DNA of 48,400 nt from Luteibacter yeojuensis (GTDB lineage Bacteria; Pseudomonadota; Gammaproteobacteria; Xanthomonadales; Rhodanobacteraceae), in assembly GCF_000964085.1 (NCBI RefSeq), contig NZ_JZRB01000031.1, positions 1 through 48,400 of the forward strand. The letters are read 5' to 3'. The notes beneath the pieces are model-generated. The model ran no database searches. It was not told the origin of the DNA and saw only the letters and a program-made list of their open reading frames with translations. The translations under genes and the position numbers were made by a program. Below, one piece after another: positions 33,177 to 42,993 of this stretch. Every line of letters starts with the position of its first letter. Within the stretch, counting starts at the first letter, position 1.

Positions 33177-33860
33177 TCAGGCGACGTCGTCGGCGTGGAT
33201 CTGGCGCTGCAGCACCGAGGAGAATTCTTCCTGGAATACCTCGTAGCGCGACGCGACGCGCTCGACGCGGGTGGCGAAGCGGTTGTAGGCCCACACGGCC
33301 GGGATGGCGGCGAACAGGCCCATGGCCGTGGCGATGAGCGCCTCGGAGATGTGCGGGGCCACGACCGAAATGGTGACGTCCTTCATTTCGCCGAGGCCCT
33401 GGAAGGCGCCCATGATGCCCCACACGGTGCCGAACAGGCCGATATAAGGGCTGATGGAGCCGACGTTGGCCAGGAACTCGAGGTTCTGCTCGAGCTTGCC
33501 GATCTCGCGGGTACCGGCCACGCGCATGGCGCGCTCGGTGCCCTCCATGATGCGGTCGCCATCGGCCACGCGGCGCTGGCGCTGGCGGGCGAACTCGCGG
33601 AAACCGGCCTCGAAGATGTTCTCGATGCCGTGCTGGCCCTCGCGGTTGCCCACTTCGCGGAACAGGGCGGCGAGGTCGCCACCGGACCAGAAGCGGTCCT
33701 CGAAGGTCTCGGCGTTGGTGTGGGCTTCTTTCAGCTGGCCGTACTTGCGGAAGATGATGACCCACGACATGAAGGAAAACGCCAGCAGGAGCAGCATGAC
33801 GAGCTGCACGGGCAGGCTGGCTTCCGTCACCAGCTTGAAAATGTTGAGTCCACCGTTCAT
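33177..33860 (-). CDS. tolQ: Tol-Pal proton-channel subunit TolQ
   Basis: A 227-residue inner-membrane protein of the ExbB/TolQ/MotA family. It has three transmembrane segments (about 15-36, 130-155 and 167-188); the conserved VGSISPYIGLFGTVWGIMGAF covers the second and its preceding loop. It forms the motor with TolR that energises TolA. First of the tolQRA set, 42 bases after ybgC. Confidence 0.96.
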   Translation of the reverse strand: MNGGLNIFKLVTEASLPVQLVMLLLLAFSFMSWVIIFRKYGQLKEAHTNAETFEDRFWSGGDLAALFREVGNREGQHGIENIFEAGFREFARQRQRRVADGDRIMEGTERAMRVAGTREIGKLEQNLEFLANVGSISPYIGLFGTVWGIMGAFQGLGEMKDVTISVVAPHISEALIATAMGLFAAIPAVWAYNRFATRVERVASRYEVFQEEFSSVLQRQIHADDVA

Positions 33861-33902
33861 CGCTTGCAGCTCTCCGCCAGGTATCTGTTGGCTTTTAAAG
33901 AA

Positions 33903-34307
33903 TTAGGTAAGGGGGGATTCGGGGCGGAACAGACCTGGGGGGATCTGGGCCGGTCGCATCGAGTCGAGGTCGACGCACGCCGCGCGCACCGTGGCGCGCA
34001 CCAGCGTCGTGTCCCCGCGCACGATCTCCTGACCGAACAGCATACTTGCTGAACGCCGCTCTTTGACGGCCAGGGTCACCGTTAGTTCATCATCCAGACG
34101 GGCCGGGCGCAGGAAGTCGAGGGTCATGTCCCGGACGACGAAGCCCAGGCCCGTAGACTGGCGCAGGGACAGCTGGTCGATGCCCTGGGCCCGCAGCCAC
34201 TCGGTGCGGGCCCGCTCCATGAAGCGCACGTAGTTGGCGTGGTACACCACGCCGCCGGCGTCGGTATCTTCCCAATAAATGCGGACCGGCCACGAAAAGA
34301 CGCTCAT
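33903..34307 (-). CDS. ybgC: Tol-Pal-linked acyl-CoA thioesterase YbgC
   Basis: A 134-residue hotdog-fold thioesterase. The active-site signature [16 protein letters not shown] holds the catalytic Asp18 region, and the dimeric hotdog helix and strand follow. It hydrolyses short- or medium-chain acyl-CoAs and is encoded with tol genes in most gammaproteobacteria. The ATG at 34307 overlaps the ruvB stop by 4 bases (ATGA), so translation is likely coupled with ruvB. Confidence 0.94.
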   Translation of the reverse strand: MSVFSWPVRIYWEDTDAGGVVYHANYVRFMERARTEWLRAQGIDQLSLRQSTGLGFVVRDMTLDFLRPARLDDELTVTLAVKERRSASMLFGQEIVRGDTTLVRATVRAACVDLDSMRPAQIPPGLFRPESPLT

Positions 34308-35344
34308 GGGGTGTCCGAAAAGAGATCGGGCGTGGCCGCCTGCCGCGGCGGCGGGGTAAGCCCCAGGTGCCGCCAGGCCTTGGCCGAGGCCATGCGGCCC
34401 CGCGCCGTGCGGACCAGGAAGCCCTGCTGGATGAGGTAGGGCTCCACCACGTCCTCGAGCGTGCCGCGATCCTCGCTGAGGGCGGCCGCAAGCGATTCGA
34501 CACCGACCGGGCCACCGTCGAAGTTCTCGATGATGATGCCGAGCAGGCGGCGGTCGAGGTCGTCGAAGCCCTCGGCATCCACCTTCAGCATGTCGGTGGC
34601 GGCACGGGCCACCTCGTGGGTGATGCGGCCATCGCCACGCACGTCGGCGTAATCGCGCACGCGGCGCAGCAGGCGGTTGGCGATACGCGGGGTGCCGCGG
34701 GACCGGCGCGCGATCTCCAGCGCGCCCTCGACCTCGCACTCGATGCCGAAGATGCGCGCCGCGCGGCGCACGATGGCCGCCAGCTCGTCCACGCTGTAGA
34801 ACTCCAGGCGCTGGATGATGCCGAAGCGGTCGCGCAGCGGGCCCGTGAGCAGGCCGGCGCGGGTGGTGGCGCCAATCAGCGTGAATGGGGGCAGGTCGAG
34901 CTTGATCGAGCGGGCCGCGGGGCCCTCGCCGATCATGATGTCGATCTGGAAATCCTCCATCGCCGGGTAAAGCACTTCCTCGACCACGGGCGAGAGGCGG
35001 TGGATCTCGTCCACGAACAGGACGTCGTTGGCCTCGAGGTTGGTAAGCAGCGCGGCCAGGTCGCCGGCGCGCTCGAGCACCGGGCCCGAGGTGGAACGGA
35101 CGTTCACCCCCAGCTCGTTGGCGATGACGTGCGAAAGCGTGGTCTTGCCCAGGCCCGGGGGCCCGAAGATCAACACGTGGTCGAGCGCACCACCACGGCG
35201 GCGCGCCGCCTCGATATAGATGGCCATCTGCTCGCGCACCGCCTGCTGGCCGAGGTACTCGGCAAGGCGCTTGGGGCGGATGCTGGCTTCCAGCGCCTCG
35301 TCGTCCATGGCGGCGGCGGAGGAAATGATGCGGTGCTCGGACAT
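34304..35344 (-). CDS. ruvB: Holliday junction branch-migration ATPase RuvB
   Basis: A 346-residue AAA+ motor that drives branch migration with RuvA at Holliday junctions. Walker A GPPGLGKT (61-68) and Walker [11 protein letters not shown] are intact, and the winged-helix C-terminal DNA-binding domain is present (ends near LGLTPPPR). ATG 35344 gives the typical N-terminus MSEHRIIS; an ATG three codons upstream at 35353 is also possible. kup lies between it and ruvA, so the ruvAB pair is split. Confidence 0.96.
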   Translation of the reverse strand: MSEHRIISSAAAMDDEALEASIRPKRLAEYLGQQAVREQMAIYIEAARRRGGALDHVLIFGPPGLGKTTLSHVIANELGVNVRSTSGPVLERAGDLAALLTNLEANDVLFVDEIHRLSPVVEEVLYPAMEDFQIDIMIGEGPAARSIKLDLPPFTLIGATTRAGLLTGPLRDRFGIIQRLEFYSVDELAAIVRRAARIFGIECEVEGALEIARRSRGTPRIANRLLRRVRDYADVRGDGRITHEVARAATDMLKVDAEGFDDLDRRLLGIIIENFDGGPVGVESLAAALSEDRGTLEDVVEPYLIQQGFLVRTARGRMASAKAWRHLGLTPPPRQAATPDLFSDTP

Positions 35345-35371
35345 GGCGGGCATTATGGCATGCGTCCGTCA

Positions 35372-35412
35372 GTCGGGCGCTCCGCGCCCTGTCAGTCGGC
35401 CACTGCGTGGCC
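35372..35412. repeat. Two direct GTCAGTCGG repeats, each with a short hairpin
   Basis: GTCAGTCGG occurs at 35369-35377 and again at 35391-35399. Each is followed by a short palindrome: GGGCGC-TCC-GCGCCC (35375-35389) and GGCCAC-TGC-GTGGCC (35398-35412). The unit lies in the 118-base gap between kup and ruvB. After it comes a CTTCACCCTTCACCCTTCAC run. It resembles a small tandem hairpin repeat; its function is unknown. Confidence 0.55.
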
Positions 35413-35471
35413 TGCGAATGGCAAGTAAGCGCGATTTGCGCTTCACCCTTCACCCTTCACGATTTACCCCG

Positions 35472-37370
35472 TCAGATCTCTACCTGGGCACCCAGCTCGA
35501 TCAGGCGATTGCCCGGGATCTGGAAGAACGCCGTGGCGGGTAGCGCGTTGCGGGCCAGGAACGCGAACAGCTTGTCGCGCCACAGGGCCATGCCGGGGCG
35601 GCGGGCGTCGGCGACGATGTTTTCGCGCGAGAGGAAGAACGTGGTGTCCATCATGTCGAAATCGAGGCCGCGGCTGCTGGCGCGGGATAGCGACTGCGGG
35701 ATGTTGGGGTCCTCGGCGAAACCGTAGCGCAGCTGCAGGCCGAAGAAGCCGTTGCCGTACTCGATGACTTCCATGCGTTCTTCGTAATCCGCCACCGGGG
35801 TCTCGAGCATCTCGACGGTGAGCAGCACGTTGCGCTCGTGCAGCACCTTGTTGTGCTTGAGGTTGTGCAGCATGGCGTGCGGCACGGCGTTCTGGTTGGC
35901 GGTGAGGAACACCGCAGTGCCCGGCACGATCAGCGGCGGGTGGTCGGCGATGTTGGCCACGAAGGGCTCCAGCGCCAGGCCGCTCTGCTTGATTTCGCGG
36001 ACGACCAGGTCCCTGCCCCGGCGCCACGTGGTCATCATGGTGAAGATGACGACGCCGAGCACCAGCGGGAACCAGCCGCCGTGGGCGATCTTCAGCGCGT
36101 TGGCGCCGAAGAACGACAGGTCGGTGACCAGGAAGATGATGCCCACGGTGATGACCGCCGACCAATGCCAGTTCCAGCGGCGCCGGGCGACGACCAGCGC
36201 CAGCAGGGTGGTCATGGTCATGGTGCCGGTCACGGCGATGCCGTAGGCCGCACCCAGGTTGTTGGAGGAACGGAAGCCCAGCACGGCGAGGAACACCAGC
36301 ACCAGCAGCAGGCGGTTGATCCACGGCACGAAGATCTGGCCCGACATCTCGCGCGAGGTGTGCACCACCGCCATGCGCGGCGAGTAGCCCAGCGACATGG
36401 CCTCGCGGGTCATCGAGAACGCGCCCGAGATGACCGCCTGCGACGCGATGACGGCCGCGGCGGTGGACAGCGCGATCATCGGGTAAAGCAGGTTTTCCGG
36501 CACCAGCTTGTAGAACGGGTTCTCGATGGCGCTCTGGTCGTGCAGCAGCAGCGCGCCCTGGCCGAAGTAGTTGATGAGCAGGGCCGGCAGCACGAAGAAG
36601 AACCACGCGAAGCGGATGGGCTTCTTGCCGAAGTGGCCCATGTCGGCGTAGAGCGCCTCGCCACCCGTGAGCGCCAGCACCACGCCACCGAGGGCGATGA
36701 ACGCCTGCTTGCCGTGCTCCATGAAGAACGACACGGCGTACTTCGGGTTGAGCGCCCACAGCACCTGCGGGTGCTGCACGATCTGGCGGACGCCCAGCCA
36801 TGCCAGCACGAGGAACCACACCACCATGACCGGGGCGAACGCCTTGCCGACGATATCGGTGCCATGGCGCTGGATGGCGAACAGCACGAACAGGATGACC
36901 AGGCAGATGGGCAGCACGTAGGTATCGAGCTCGGGCGCGGCCACTTCCAGGCCCTCCACCGCCGAGAGCACCGACATGGCCGGGGTGATGACGCCATCGC
37001 CGTAGAACAGCGAGGCACCAAAGATGCCGATGGCCGCGAGCACCCAGCGCGCGCGTGGCGAACCGCTGACGCTGCGCTGGGCCAGCGCCATGAGCGCCAT
37101 GATGCCGCCTTCGCCCTTGTTGTCCGCGCGCATCACGAAGGTGACGTATTTCAGCGAGATCACCATGAGCAGCGACCAGAAGATGAGCGAGAGCACGCCC
37201 AGCACGGCCGCGGGCTGCGGCGTCATGCCGTGCGTGCCCAGGGTTTCCTTCATGGTGTAGAGCGGGCTCGTGCCGATGTCGCCGAACACGACGCCGATGG
37301 CGCCCAGCGCCAGTGCCGCGAGTTTCTTGCCGTGCGCGTTGCGCAGTTCTTCAGCGTGGGACATGCCCAT
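35472..37370 (-). CDS. kup: Potassium uptake protein Kup (TrkD)
   Basis: A 632-residue inner-membrane K+ symporter of the KUP/HAK family. It has about 12 transmembrane segments in the first 430 residues and a cytoplasmic C-terminal domain. Family landmarks are LGAIGVVFGDIGTSPLYTMK near the N-terminus, YGDGVITPAMSVLSAVEGL and SQAVISGAFSM. GGAAG ahead of ATG 37370 favours that start over one two codons later. Located between ruvA and ruvB; the same arrangement is recalled from other Xanthomonadales. Needed for K+ uptake at low pH. Confidence 0.96.
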   Translation of the reverse strand: MGMSHAEELRNAHGKKLAALALGAIGVVFGDIGTSPLYTMKETLGTHGMTPQPAAVLGVLSLIFWSLLMVISLKYVTFVMRADNKGEGGIMALMALAQRSVSGSPRARWVLAAIGIFGASLFYGDGVITPAMSVLSAVEGLEVAAPELDTYVLPICLVILFVLFAIQRHGTDIVGKAFAPVMVVWFLVLAWLGVRQIVQHPQVLWALNPKYAVSFFMEHGKQAFIALGGVVLALTGGEALYADMGHFGKKPIRFAWFFFVLPALLINYFGQGALLLHDQSAIENPFYKLVPENLLYPMIALSTAAAVIASQAVISGAFSMTREAMSLGYSPRMAVVHTSREMSGQIFVPWINRLLLVLVFLAVLGFRSSNNLGAAYGIAVTGTMTMTTLLALVVARRRWNWHWSAVITVGIIFLVTDLSFFGANALKIAHGGWFPLVLGVVIFTMMTTWRRGRDLVVREIKQSGLALEPFVANIADHPPLIVPGTAVFLTANQNAVPHAMLHNLKHNKVLHERNVLLTVEMLETPVADYEERMEVIEYGNGFFGLQLRYGFAEDPNIPQSLSRASSRGLDFDMMDTTFFLSRENIVADARRPGMALWRDKLFAFLARNALPATAFFQIPGNRLIELGAQVEI

Positions 37371-37372
37371 GG

Positions 37373-37969
37373 TCAGCTTCCCAGCGCGGCGCGGAGCGCC
37401 TTGCGGATGATGGCTTCGGCGGTATCGCCATCGGCGGCCACCTTGTTGACGAGGCGCGTGGCCTCGGGCGGCTTGTAGCCGAGTTGTTGCAGGGCCACCG
37501 TGGCCTCGCCCACCGGATCGACCGGTGCCGCGATGCCCGCGGCGGCGGCTGGCAGGCGCACGCCGGTGGCGTCCACGCGGTCGCGCAGCTCGACCACCAT
37601 GCGCTCGGCCGTTTTCTTGCCGATGCCGGGGATCTTGGTCAGCGCCACCACGTCGCCGCCGTGGACCAGGCGCGAGAGTTCCTCGGTGGAGACGCCGGAG
37701 AGCACGGCCAGCGCGATCTTCGCGCCGATGCCGCTCACCTTGAGCAGGTTGCGGAACATGGCCCGCTCGGTTTCACGGAGGAAACCATAGAGCGAGACGC
37801 CATCCTCGCGCACCGCGTAATGGGTGAGCAGGGTGACTTCCTGGCCCGTGGCGGGCAGGTCGTAGATGGTCGACATGGGCGCGTCGACGTCATAGCCCAC
37901 GCCACCCACCTCGACGAGGAGGGACGGGGGCTGCTTGCTCACGAGGGTGCCACGCAGGCGGCCGATCAT
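37373..37969 (-). CDS. ruvA: Holliday junction DNA-binding protein RuvA
   Basis: A 198-residue tetrameric protein that holds Holliday junctions for RuvB. It begins MIGRLRGTL with the OB-fold, followed by helix-hairpin-helix motifs ([10 protein letters not shown] and [14 protein letters not shown]) and a C-terminal RuvB-contact domain ([16 protein letters not shown]). Its ATG overlaps the ruvC stop by 4 bases (ATGA). kup starts 2 bases after its end. Confidence 0.96.
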   Translation of the reverse strand: MIGRLRGTLVSKQPPSLLVEVGGVGYDVDAPMSTIYDLPATGQEVTLLTHYAVREDGVSLYGFLRETERAMFRNLLKVSGIGAKIALAVLSGVSTEELSRLVHGGDVVALTKIPGIGKKTAERMVVELRDRVDATGVRLPAAAAGIAAPVDPVGEATVALQQLGYKPPEATRLVNKVAADGDTAEAIIRKALRAALGS

Positions 37970-38487
37970 CGGCGACGTCTCCATGCCGTGCGCGGGATAC
38001 CCACGCGTTCGATACTGGACCGGGTGTGCGCATGGGCGATGGCGATCGCCAGCGCGTCGGCCGCGTCGGCCTGCAGCGGCCCCTTGAGGCCGAGGATCAT
38101 CCCGATCATGTGCTGGACCTGGGCCTTGTCGGCGCGGCCGGTACCGACCACCGCCTGCTTGACCTCGGTCGCTGCGTATTCGTGCACGACGATTCCCTGG
38201 CTGACCACGGCACACACGGCGGCCCCGCGCGCCTGCCCCAGCTTCAGGGCGGAATCGGCGTTGCGCGCCATGAACACGCGCTCGATCGCGGCTTCGGCCG
38301 GACCGTGCGCGCCAATGATGGCGCACAGCTCGTCAAAGATGCGTTTCAGCCGCAACGGGAACGTGGCCTCGCCGCCGATGACGAGCGCCCCGTGCCACAC
38401 GTGGGCCAGGGCGCCGTTGTCGCCGACGTCGATGACCCCGACACCCGTGCGCTGGCTGCCCGGATCGATGCCGAGGATGCGTGTCAT
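37966..38487 (-). CDS. ruvC: Holliday junction resolvase RuvC
   Basis: A 173-residue dimeric endonuclease that cuts Holliday junctions. The acidic catalytic residues are present: Asp8 in GIDPGS, Glu69 in AIERVF, and Asp141 and Asp144 in [10 protein letters not shown]. The start at ATG 38487 matches the family N-terminus [10 protein letters not shown]. It overlaps ruvA by 4 bases and follows the YebC gene by 16 bases, the conserved yebC-ruvC-ruvA order. Confidence 0.96.
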   Translation of the reverse strand: MTRILGIDPGSQRTGVGVIDVGDNGALAHVWHGALVIGGEATFPLRLKRIFDELCAIIGAHGPAEAAIERVFMARNADSALKLGQARGAAVCAVVSQGIVVHEYAATEVKQAVVGTGRADKAQVQHMIGMILGLKGPLQADAADALAIAIAHAHTRSSIERVGIPRTAWRRRR

Positions 38488-38503
38488 GGCGTGGTGGCGA
38501 GCT

Positions 38504-39250
38504 TTACTCGCCGCCGGCTTCCTGCGGGAGCACCGCGTTGTGGTAGACCTCGTCGACGTCGTCGAGGCCGTTGAGGCGCTCGAGGAGCTTCTCGAACTGC
38601 TCCAGGGCCTCGCCCGTGGGCGTGACCAGCGGGCCGTTCGGGCGCATGACCACGTCGGAACCGTCGATGTCGAAACCGGCGCCGGCCAGGGCCTTGCGCA
38701 TATCCTCAACCGCGATGGGGTCGGCCGCGAGCAGCACCGTGCCGATGCCGTTCTCGATCACGATATCCTCGGCGTTGTTCTCGATGGCGGCTTCCTCGAG
38801 CTTCGCCTCCACGTCGGCATCGCCGCCGGTGTGGACCACCACCTGGCCCACGCGCGTGAACTGGAACGCCACCGAGTTGGTGGTGCCCATGTTGCCACCG
38901 AGCTTGTTGAGCGCCGCGCGCACGTCGGCCACGGTGCGGGTCTGGTTGTCGGTGACGCAATCGATGATGAGCGCCGTGCCCGCCGGGCCGTAGCCCTCGT
39001 AGCGGATCTCGTGCATGTCGGCGCCGCCATCGGCACCCGAGCCGCGCTTGATGGCGCGCTCGATGGTGTCCTTGGTCATGTTGGCGGCCAGGGCCTTGTC
39101 GACGGCGGCGCGCAGGCGCGGGTTGCCGTTGGGGTCGGGCACGCCGCCACGGGTGGCGATGGTGATTTCGCGGATCAGCTTGGTGAACACCTTGGCGCGC
39201 TTGGCGTCTTCGGCATTCTTGCGACCTTCGATGGACGGGCCTCTACCCAT
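38504..39250 (-). CDS. yebC: YebC/PmpR-family DNA-binding regulator or translation factor
   Basis: A 248-residue protein of the YebC/TACO1 family. The N-terminus [20 protein letters not shown] matches the usual MAGHSKWANIKHRK-type basic region, in a variant form, and the conserved [14 protein letters not shown] segment and two further alpha/beta domains follow. Family members have been described both as transcription regulators and as factors relieving ribosome stalling at prolines. First gene of the ruv operon here. Confidence 0.94.
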   Translation of the reverse strand: MGRGPSIEGRKNAEDAKRAKVFTKLIREITIATRGGVPDPNGNPRLRAAVDKALAANMTKDTIERAIKRGSGADGGADMHEIRYEGYGPAGTALIIDCVTDNQTRTVADVRAALNKLGGNMGTTNSVAFQFTRVGQVVVHTGGDADVEAKLEEAAIENNAEDIVIENGIGTVLLAADPIAVEDMRKALAGAGFDIDGSDVVMRPNGPLVTPTGEALEQFEKLLERLNGLDDVDEVYHNAVLPQEAGGE

Positions 39251-39290
39251 GTGCGTTTCCTGGTGCTACCGGATGGACAGGGGCGGGATT

Positions 39291-39926
39291 CTACACGAGC
39301 GGGGTATCGAAGCGCCCTTCCCGCAGGAAATACGCGGCCTGGCGCGCCACGTCGGCGGAGACGAGCATGCCGGTGTGGCTGGTTTCGAGGATGCAGTGGG
39401 CGGTGAGGCCCGGCAGGCGGGTTTCCTCGACACCCACCGAGCCGTCGTGCTCGGAGCCCACGTCGCCCACCAGCGCGCCCAGGCCCACCTGCTGGCGCCC
39501 GGCGATCATGCCGACCTCGCGCGGGCCTTCCCAGTGGTCGAGCCCGTGCGAGAGCAGCTCGCGCGAGCGGCCTAGCAGCACGTCGCCGCCCCAATGGTGG
39601 GTGAGGCCGCGGGCGGCGCTGCTGCCGTTCAACGGGGAACCCAGGCAGACGATGCGCCCGCCCGGCTCGTCGAGGTCCTGGCAGGCCAGCAGGGCCAGGA
39701 TGCCGCCCAGGCTGTGGCCCACGACATGCACCGGCCCCGGCGCCAGGCCGCGGATGCGCTTGCGCAGCCGGGCGATGGCCTGCTCGGGCGGTGCCACCAC
39801 GCTCATGTACTCGAACTGGTGGACCCGGAAGCCCTCCTCGCGCAGCCGGCGGTTGAGCATGGCCATGGCGAAACCCTTCATCCACAGGCCGTGGAGAAGA
39901 ATGACGTCGGTGGGCATGGCATTCAT
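39291..39926 (-). CDS. Alpha/beta hydrolase, small lipase-like
   Basis: A 211-residue cytosolic alpha/beta hydrolase. The opening strand VILLHGLWMKG and nucleophile elbow GHSLGG (Ser72) are clear. Asp and His candidates lie in the C-terminal half (including ETSHTGML). It resembles PGAP1/lipase-like esterases. The substrate is unknown. Start 39926 (MNAMPTDV) or three codons later. It occupies the place where E. coli has nudB between aspS and yebC. The gap to aspS is 19 bases, so co-transcription is likely. Confidence 0.85.
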   Translation of the reverse strand: MNAMPTDVILLHGLWMKGFAMAMLNRRLREEGFRVHQFEYMSVVAPPEQAIARLRKRIRGLAPGPVHVVGHSLGGILALLACQDLDEPGGRIVCLGSPLNGSSAARGLTHHWGGDVLLGRSRELLSHGLDHWEGPREVGMIAGRQQVGLGALVGDVGSEHDGSVGVEETRLPGLTAHCILETSHTGMLVSADVARQAAYFLREGRFDTPLV

Positions 39927-39945
39927 CGGCTGGCCGGCGGCGGGA

Positions 39946-41718
39946 TCAGGACTTCAACGGCTCCGCGGCATCGACGCGGACATGCAGTTCCTTCAGCTGC
40001 GGGGCCGAGACCGGCGACGGGGCGTCGGTCATCAGGTCTTGCGCGCTGGTGGTCTTGGGGAACGCGATGACGTCGCGGATGGATTCGGTGCCCGCCATGA
40101 GGGCCGCGATGCGGTCGATGCCGAAGGCCAGGCCGCCGTGGGGCGGCGCGCCGAGGCGCAGCGCCTTGAGCAGGAAGCCGAACTTGGCCTCGGCCTCGTC
40201 GGGGCCGATGCCGAGCAGCTCGAACACGGCGCTTTGCATTTCCGGCCGGTGGATACGGATGGAGCCGCCACCGATCTCGTTGCCGTTGAGCACCATGTCG
40301 TAGCCACGGCTGAGCGCCACGGCCGCATTGGCGCGCAGGTCGGCGATATCGTCGATGTTCGGCGCGGTGAACGGGTGGTGCAGCGCCACGAAGCGGCCTT
40401 CTTCCTCGTCCCATTCGAACATGGGGAAGTCGGTGACCCACAGCGGCTTCCAGCTGTTTTCCACCAGGCCGCGGTCGCGGCCGAGCTTCAGGCGCAGGGC
40501 GCCCATGAAATCGGTGACGACCTTCCAGCGGCCCGCGCCGAAGAACACGATGTCGCCACTGGCGGCGCCCGTGAGTTCGAGCACCTTGCCGAGCGCGGCG
40601 TCGTCGAGGAACTTGGCCACCGGCGAAGTGATGCCCTCGCGGCCCTTGGCCAGGTCATCGACCTTGAGCCATGCGAGGCCCTTGGCGCCGTAACGGCCCG
40701 CATACTCGGTGAGGCCGTCGATCTCCTTGCGCGACAGATCAGCGGCACCCGGCACGCGCAGGGCGGCCACGCGGCCGGCCGGGTCGTTGGCCGGGTCGGC
40801 GAACACCTTGAACTCCACGTGCTTCACCGCCTCGGCGATGTCGGTGAGCTCCATCGGGTTGCGCAGGTCGGGCTTGTCGGAGCCGAAGCGGCGCATGGCC
40901 TCTTCGTATGTCATGCGCGGGAAGCGGGCATCGAGCTCGACGCCGCGCACTTCGCGGAACACATGGCGGATGAGGTTCTCGACGAAATCCTGCACGTCGC
41001 GCTCTTCGACGAACGCGAACTCGAGGTCGAGCTGGGTGAATTCCGGCTGGCGGTCGGCACGCAGGTCCTCGTCGCGGAAGCAGCGCGCGATCTGGTAGTA
41101 GCGATCGAAGCCGGCCATCATCAGGATCTGCTTGAACAGCTGCGGCGACTGCGGCAGCGCGTAGAACTGGCCCGGGTGCACGCGGCTGGGCACCAGGTAA
41201 TCGCGCGCGCCTTCCGGCGTGGCCTTGGTGAGGATGGGCGTCTCGATGTCCTGGAAGCCCGCGGTATCGAGGTAGCGGCGCAGCTCGCGGACCAGGGCGG
41301 TGCGCGTGCGCATCATCTTCTGCATCTCGGGGCGGCGCATGTCGAGGTAGCGGTAGGCCATCCGCATGTCCTCGTTCGGGTTCTCGTGCAGCGCGAACGG
41401 CAGGTCGCGCGCGGCGTTGAGGACTTCGACCTTGTCGGCCAGCAGCTCGACGGTGCCCGTCTTCAGCTTGTCGTTGACCGACAGGCGCTTGCGGACCTGG
41501 CCCGTGACGCGCAGCACGTACTCGTAACCCAGCTCGCCGGCGGTGGCGAACGCGGCGGCGTTTTCACGCTCCACCACCACCTGGGCCAGGCCCTCGTGGT
41601 CGCGCAGGTCGATGAAGGCCACGTGGCTCTGCAGGCGCAAGGTGTTGACCCAGCCACACAGGGTGACTTCCTGGCCGACCAGGGACTCGTCGATGAGGCC
41701 GCAAAAATGGGTGCGCAT
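39946..41718 (-). CDS. aspS: Aspartyl-tRNA synthetase
   Basis: A 590-residue class II aminoacyl-tRNA synthetase. The N-terminal OB-fold anticodon domain begins MRTHFCGLI; class II motif 2 [20 protein letters not shown] and motif 3 [10 protein letters not shown] are present, as is the bacterial insertion domain. Start ATG 41718 gives the family N-terminus. A strong terminator lies 27-65 bases upstream of the start codon, so transcription must begin between it and the gene or pass through it. Confidence 0.97.
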   Translation of the reverse strand: MRTHFCGLIDESLVGQEVTLCGWVNTLRLQSHVAFIDLRDHEGLAQVVVERENAAAFATAGELGYEYVLRVTGQVRKRLSVNDKLKTGTVELLADKVEVLNAARDLPFALHENPNEDMRMAYRYLDMRRPEMQKMMRTRTALVRELRRYLDTAGFQDIETPILTKATPEGARDYLVPSRVHPGQFYALPQSPQLFKQILMMAGFDRYYQIARCFRDEDLRADRQPEFTQLDLEFAFVEERDVQDFVENLIRHVFREVRGVELDARFPRMTYEEAMRRFGSDKPDLRNPMELTDIAEAVKHVEFKVFADPANDPAGRVAALRVPGAADLSRKEIDGLTEYAGRYGAKGLAWLKVDDLAKGREGITSPVAKFLDDAALGKVLELTGAASGDIVFFGAGRWKVVTDFMGALRLKLGRDRGLVENSWKPLWVTDFPMFEWDEEEGRFVALHHPFTAPNIDDIADLRANAAVALSRGYDMVLNGNEIGGGSIRIHRPEMQSAVFELLGIGPDEAEAKFGFLLKALRLGAPPHGGLAFGIDRIAALMAGTESIRDVIAFPKTTSAQDLMTDAPSPVSAPQLKELHVRVDAAEPLKS

Positions 41719-41742
41719 GCGCTTGGGGCTCCGCGGTGCAAT

Positions 41743-41780
41743 GCAAAAGAAAAGACCCCGGATCGTAGCACGAGCCGGGG
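41743..41780 (-). terminator. Intrinsic terminator upstream of aspS
   Basis: On the minus strand, CCCCGG-C-TCGT-GCT-ACGA-T-CCGGGG forms a near-perfect hairpin (41756-41780) followed by TC-TTTT-CTTTT (41745-41755). It ends transcription of the DUF3011 gene, but only about 27 bases before the aspS start codon. Confidence 0.85.
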
Positions 41781-41792
41781 CCCGCAAAGCCC

Positions 41793-41819
41793 TTGTGGGA
41801 GCGCGCTTGCGCGCGATAG
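41793..41819. repeat. REP-like repeat, family A (single copy)
   Basis: TTGTGGGAGCGCGCTTGCGC continued by GCGATAG. Same family as at 6730 and 45594; between the DUF3011 gene and the terminator ahead of aspS. Confidence 0.75.
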
Positions 41820-41826
41820 CCCGGTA

Positions 41827-42369
41827 TTACCTGCCAATATCAAACTTACCCCGGCACCCACGGTCGGCCCAGATGCCATCCCGCGTGAACCCGTAGCTGT
41901 AGCCCTCGCGGCAATCGCTCTTCGAGGTCTGCTCCACCAGGCGGGCACCGCGGCCGATCGGCCAGCGGCAGTAGACGCGCTTGTTGTCGTTCGAATCGCA
42001 GCTGACGATCTGGCCGCCGCCACCGTAGCCCGGGCGGCCGCCGCCATAACCCGGGCGGTCATCGCCCCAGCCCGGGCGGCCACCGCCACCCCAGCCACCG
42101 GCCTCCTGGAAGATGCCGCGGCAGCCGTCGTCGACCCACAGGCCGCCGCGATCCATGTCCCAGGTGCGCCCACGGACGCAGTCGGTCTTCGAATCCTGGC
42201 GGACAAGGCGCGCATCGCGCCACGGCACGCGGCAGTACGAGCGGCGGCCGTTGTCGCTGTAGCAGTTGACGGTATCGCCGCCACGCTGGGCCTGGGCCAC
42301 GCGCGGGGCCGCCATGAAGATGCCCGCGCCAAGCGTGAGCATCGCGATCAAGCCGATAAGCCGTTTCAT
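41827..42369 (-). CDS. Secreted protein with two DUF3011 repeats
   Basis: A 180-residue exported protein of unknown function. The signal peptide is residues 1-28 (ends AQA-QR). It then has two DUF3011-type repeats, each with four cysteines at nearly equal spacing (36, 46, 64, 83 and 124, 134, 153, 172) and ending GLWVDDGCRGIF or GIWADRGCRGKF. A Gly/Pro/Arg-rich linker with tandem GRPGYGGG units joins them (about 92-119). The cysteine pattern suggests two disulfides per repeat in the periplasm or outside the cell. ATG 42369 gives the signal peptide. Confidence 0.8.
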   Translation of the reverse strand: MKRLIGLIAMLTLGAGIFMAAPRVAQAQRGGDTVNCYSDNGRRSYCRVPWRDARLVRQDSKTDCVRGRTWDMDRGGLWVDDGCRGIFQEAGGWGGGGRPGWGDDRPGYGGGRPGYGGGGQIVSCDSNDNKRVYCRWPIGRGARLVEQTSKSDCREGYSYGFTRDGIWADRGCRGKFDIGR

Positions 42370-42466
42370 GGCGGTGTGTCCTTTCGATGTGTGGGGTGGC
42401 GCAAAAACTAGCGAAAGGAGTCGCAACGCTGATTGAACGGGGCGCAGGAAAACGTTGCCGCCGTTT

Positions 42467-42772
42467 TCAGTCCGGCTTGCTGGTGGGCGCCGGTGCAGGA
42501 GCAGGGGCCGGCGCGGGGGACGGGGACGCCGCCGGGGCGGGCGCGGGCGCCCCGGTGGAGCCCTCGACGAGGTTGCGCTTCTTGTCGCCGTCCTTCTTGA
42601 AGTCGGTCTCGTACCAGCCACCGCCGGCGAGGCGGAACTGCGGGGCGCTCAGCAGCCGGCCCACCCGCGGCTCGCCGCAGTTCGGGCACACCTCGGGGTC
42701 GGGGTCGGACATCTTCTGCAGCCGGTCGAAGCGATGGCCGCAGGCCTGGCACTGGAATTCGTAGATGGGCAT
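42467..42772 (-). CDS. FmdB-family zinc-ribbon protein
   Basis: A 101-residue protein. The N-terminal zinc ribbon has Cys8, Cys11, Cys29 and Cys32 (CQACGHRFD and CPNCGEP) as in the FmdB putative regulatory family, often found beside aspS. The C-terminus is a low-complexity Ala/Pro/Ser tail (about 74-101). Function unestablished. Divergent from the TonB-dependent receptor; the gap is 329 bases. Confidence 0.87.
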   Translation of the reverse strand: MPIYEFQCQACGHRFDRLQKMSDPDPEVCPNCGEPRVGRLLSAPQFRLAGGGWYETDFKKDGDKKRNLVEGSTGAPAPAPAASPSPAPAPAPAPAPTSKPD

Positions 42773-42993
42773 GGCATGGTTTTCGTGGTGCGCAAGGCGG
42801 GCATTATCGGCGCCACGCGCTGGTTTTCAATGCCACGCGCGAAGGCAGGCACCCTGCCCCGTGCGCACGCGAGGACGGACGATTTTCGCAATGCACCAAA
42901 ATAGGCCGAATTAGCCATTTTCGTGCCAATCCTTATTTCAAAGGCTTCCGCGAGGCCTACTTGCCCCAAGGCGGCCCAAAAGAAACTGTCGCA

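Noticed and set aside
35838-37478. A 546-codon open frame opposite kup
   Set aside because: Composition is His/Arg/Glu-rich shadow coding; kup is clear on the opposite strand.
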